In this document: one piece after another, positions 63,108 through 64,000 of the stretch
Position numbering within the stretch: position 1 is the first letter of the stretch
How the letters are laid out: each line of letters begins with the position of its first letter
Source of the DNA: an uncultured Saccharospirillaceae bacterium
GTDB lineage: Bacteria > Pseudomonadota > Gammaproteobacteria > Pseudomonadales > Oceanobacteraceae
Reading direction: 5' to 3'
Length of the DNA: 64,000 nucleotides
NCBI GenBank assembly: GCA_947499545.1
Contig: CANMOZ010000004.1
Coordinates: 1 to 64,000, forward strand
The notes under the pieces: model-generated
The model's input: only the letters and a program-made list of their open reading frames with translations
Told to the model about the DNA's origin: nothing
The model's database searches: none
Position numbers and translations under genes: made by a program

Positions 63108-63971
63108 ATGAAAGAAGTGGCTTTTTTAGGCTTGGGTGTAATGGGTTTTCCAATGGCTGGGCACCTGGCGAAGTCGGGTTTTCATGTCAGGGTTTACAAT
63201 CGTTCGCTTCAAAAAGCAGATGCTTGGTTGGAGCAATACGAAGGTCAATTGGCAGCTTCCCCTGCGGAAGCAGCTGATGGTGCAGAGTTAATTGCCTTAT
63301 GTCTAGGGAATGATCAGAGTGTCGAAGACGCTTTAATGAGTGAGCAAGGCGTTCTTTCTTGTGCCAAGCCGGGAACGATTATTCTGGATCACACGACGAC
63401 ATCAAGTTTGTTGGCTCAAAAAATGAGCGAGGCTTGCAAGGCTAAGTCTGTGCATTTTCTAGATGCACCGGTGTCAGGAGGTGAAGCAGGGGCCGTAAAT
63501 GGAACTCTCACGGCGATGGTAGGGGGCCATCAAGCGGCTTATCAAAAAGCTGAGCCGGTGTTGTCAGCGTACACTCAAATGCATCGATATTTTGGTGAAT
63601 CTGGTAAAGGCCAAGAAGCTAAGATGGTGAACCAAACGCTGATTGTAGGTGTTCTTCAAGGTTTGTCAGAAGGCTTATTGCTCGCTGAGAAGTGCGGGAT
63701 TGATATTAAAACTCTCACAGAGACCCTCTCCAAAGGCGCTGCTCAGTCATGGCAATTGGAAAATCGAGCAATGACCATGTCGAACAATGAATTTAATTTC
63801 GGATTTGCCATTGATCACATGATCAAAGATTTAGGGATTGTTCAGGAGCACGCCTCTCGGCAAGGGCTAGACTTGCCTTTGGTTTCGGATGTCTTGGAGC
63901 GATACAAGGTGCTATCAGACGATGGAGAAGGTCGATCTGACACCTCTGTGTTGATCAAGAGTCTGAGATGA
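63108..63971 (+). CDS. NAD(P)-dependent beta-hydroxyacid dehydrogenase (3-hydroxyisobutyrate dehydrogenase-like)
   Basis: The Rossmann motif FLGLGVMGFPMAGHLAKSG is followed by the family signature in the substrate loop, FLDAPVSGGEAGAVNGTLTAMVGG. The catalytic Lys lies in KGQEAKMVNQ, and a helical C-terminal domain ends with KDLGIVQEHA. The family oxidises 3-hydroxyisobutyrate, tartronate semialdehyde or similar acids; the substrate is not clear. It lies 12 bp after rsxE and is probably on the same transcript. The length of 287 residues is normal. Confidence 0.9.
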   Translation: MKEVAFLGLGVMGFPMAGHLAKSGFHVRVYNRSLQKADAWLEQYEGQLAASPAEAADGAELIALCLGNDQSVEDALMSEQGVLSCAKPGTIILDHTTTSSLLAQKMSEACKAKSVHFLDAPVSGGEAGAVNGTLTAMVGGHQAAYQKAEPVLSAYTQMHRYFGESGKGQEAKMVNQTLIVGVLQGLSEGLLLAEKCGIDIKTLTETLSKGAAQSWQLENRAMTMSNNEFNFGFAIDHMIKDLGIVQEHASRQGLDLPLVSDVLERYKVLSDDGEGRSDTSVLIKSLR

Positions 63972-64000
63972 TAGAGGGAGCTTTAAAGAATCTTGGCCAT
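63968..64000 (+). CDS. Possible start of the next gene (partial)
   Basis: ATG 63968 overlaps the stop of the previous gene (ATGA) and is open to the window end (MIEGALKNLGH). The coupling suggests a real gene, but 11 codons are too few to identify it. Confidence 0.35.
   Translation, partial: MIEGALKNLGH

Noticed and set aside
1-64000. tRNA, rRNA genes and CRISPR arrays
   Set aside because: I looked for TpsiC-arm-like sequence, rRNA motifs and regularly spaced repeats and found none; the only tandem arrays are within coding sequence.

Overview
The window looks like a chromosomal segment of a marine gammaproteobacterium, probably an Oceanospirillales-type organism (inference, not tested by any search). 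The reasons are the gene orders (purEK, ccmABCDEFGHI, rsxABCDGE), the strong Na+ theme (NhaC-like and NhaA antiporters next to the Rnf/Rsx complex), the many secreted hydrolases, and at least three proteins ending in a GlyGly-CTERM-type tail. No rRNA, tRNA or CRISPR array was seen.

Layout. 0-6.5 kb is a secreted-enzyme region: the repeat-rich tail of one GlyGly-CTERM protein, an M6 metalloprotease split by a +1 frameshift, a MATE exporter, a PI-PLC-like protein with a C-type-lectin-like tail, and a short collagenase-like (M9) protein. 6.6-10.7 kb is housekeeping: purE, purK, a CBS-domain protein and ppnN. 10.9-20 kb is accessory DNA with long intergenic spaces: a DUF4360-type secreted protein, a cytochrome P450 next to a DIT1/PvcA-type isocyanide synthase (both interrupted), an orphan type IV pilin, a vWA protein, a NodB-type deacetylase and a solute-binding protein. 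20.1-28.2 kb is a complete cytochrome c maturation operon followed by tapT. 28.2-31.4 kb has two more orphan solute-binding proteins around trhP.

31.5-40.2 kb is again accessory: a 1185-residue protein of unknown function, a secreted protein with three repeats, a secreted two-repeat protein broken by an amber codon, a trypsin-like GlyGly-CTERM protease, and a 1.0 kb module carrying one unknown gene between two inverted 28 bp sites built like Xer/dif sites (11 bp arm, 6 bp centre, 11 bp arm). 40.2-43.7 kb is a nitric-oxide response unit: norR divergent from a small membrane protein and hmp, with three GT-N7-AC NorR-type sites and a sigma-54 promoter between them. 43.7-54.4 kb holds a 119 bp MITE-like element, an SRPBCC protein, an EAL/HDOD signalling protein, cheV, dps, a DegS/AlgW-type protease, a Nif3-like protein, a GGDEF cyclase, a YciK-like SDR, two unknowns and a secreted phosphatase/phosphodiesterase. 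54.5-64 kb is Na+ and redox energetics: an NhaC-like antiporter divergent from nhaA, then rsxABCDGE and a 3-hydroxyisobutyrate-dehydrogenase-like gene.

The core operons look intact, while four accessory loci carry frameshifts or in-frame stops. A short sequence, GGCTCCGTTGCAAAAA, resembling the ends of IS6-family elements, recurs at several intergenic places, mostly in the accessory parts. Together with the Xer-like module this suggests that these parts are exchanged and decaying. The best leads for something undescribed are the Xer-like module at 39198-40210, the isocyanide synthase/P450 pair at 12210-14445 and the large protein at 31564-35121.
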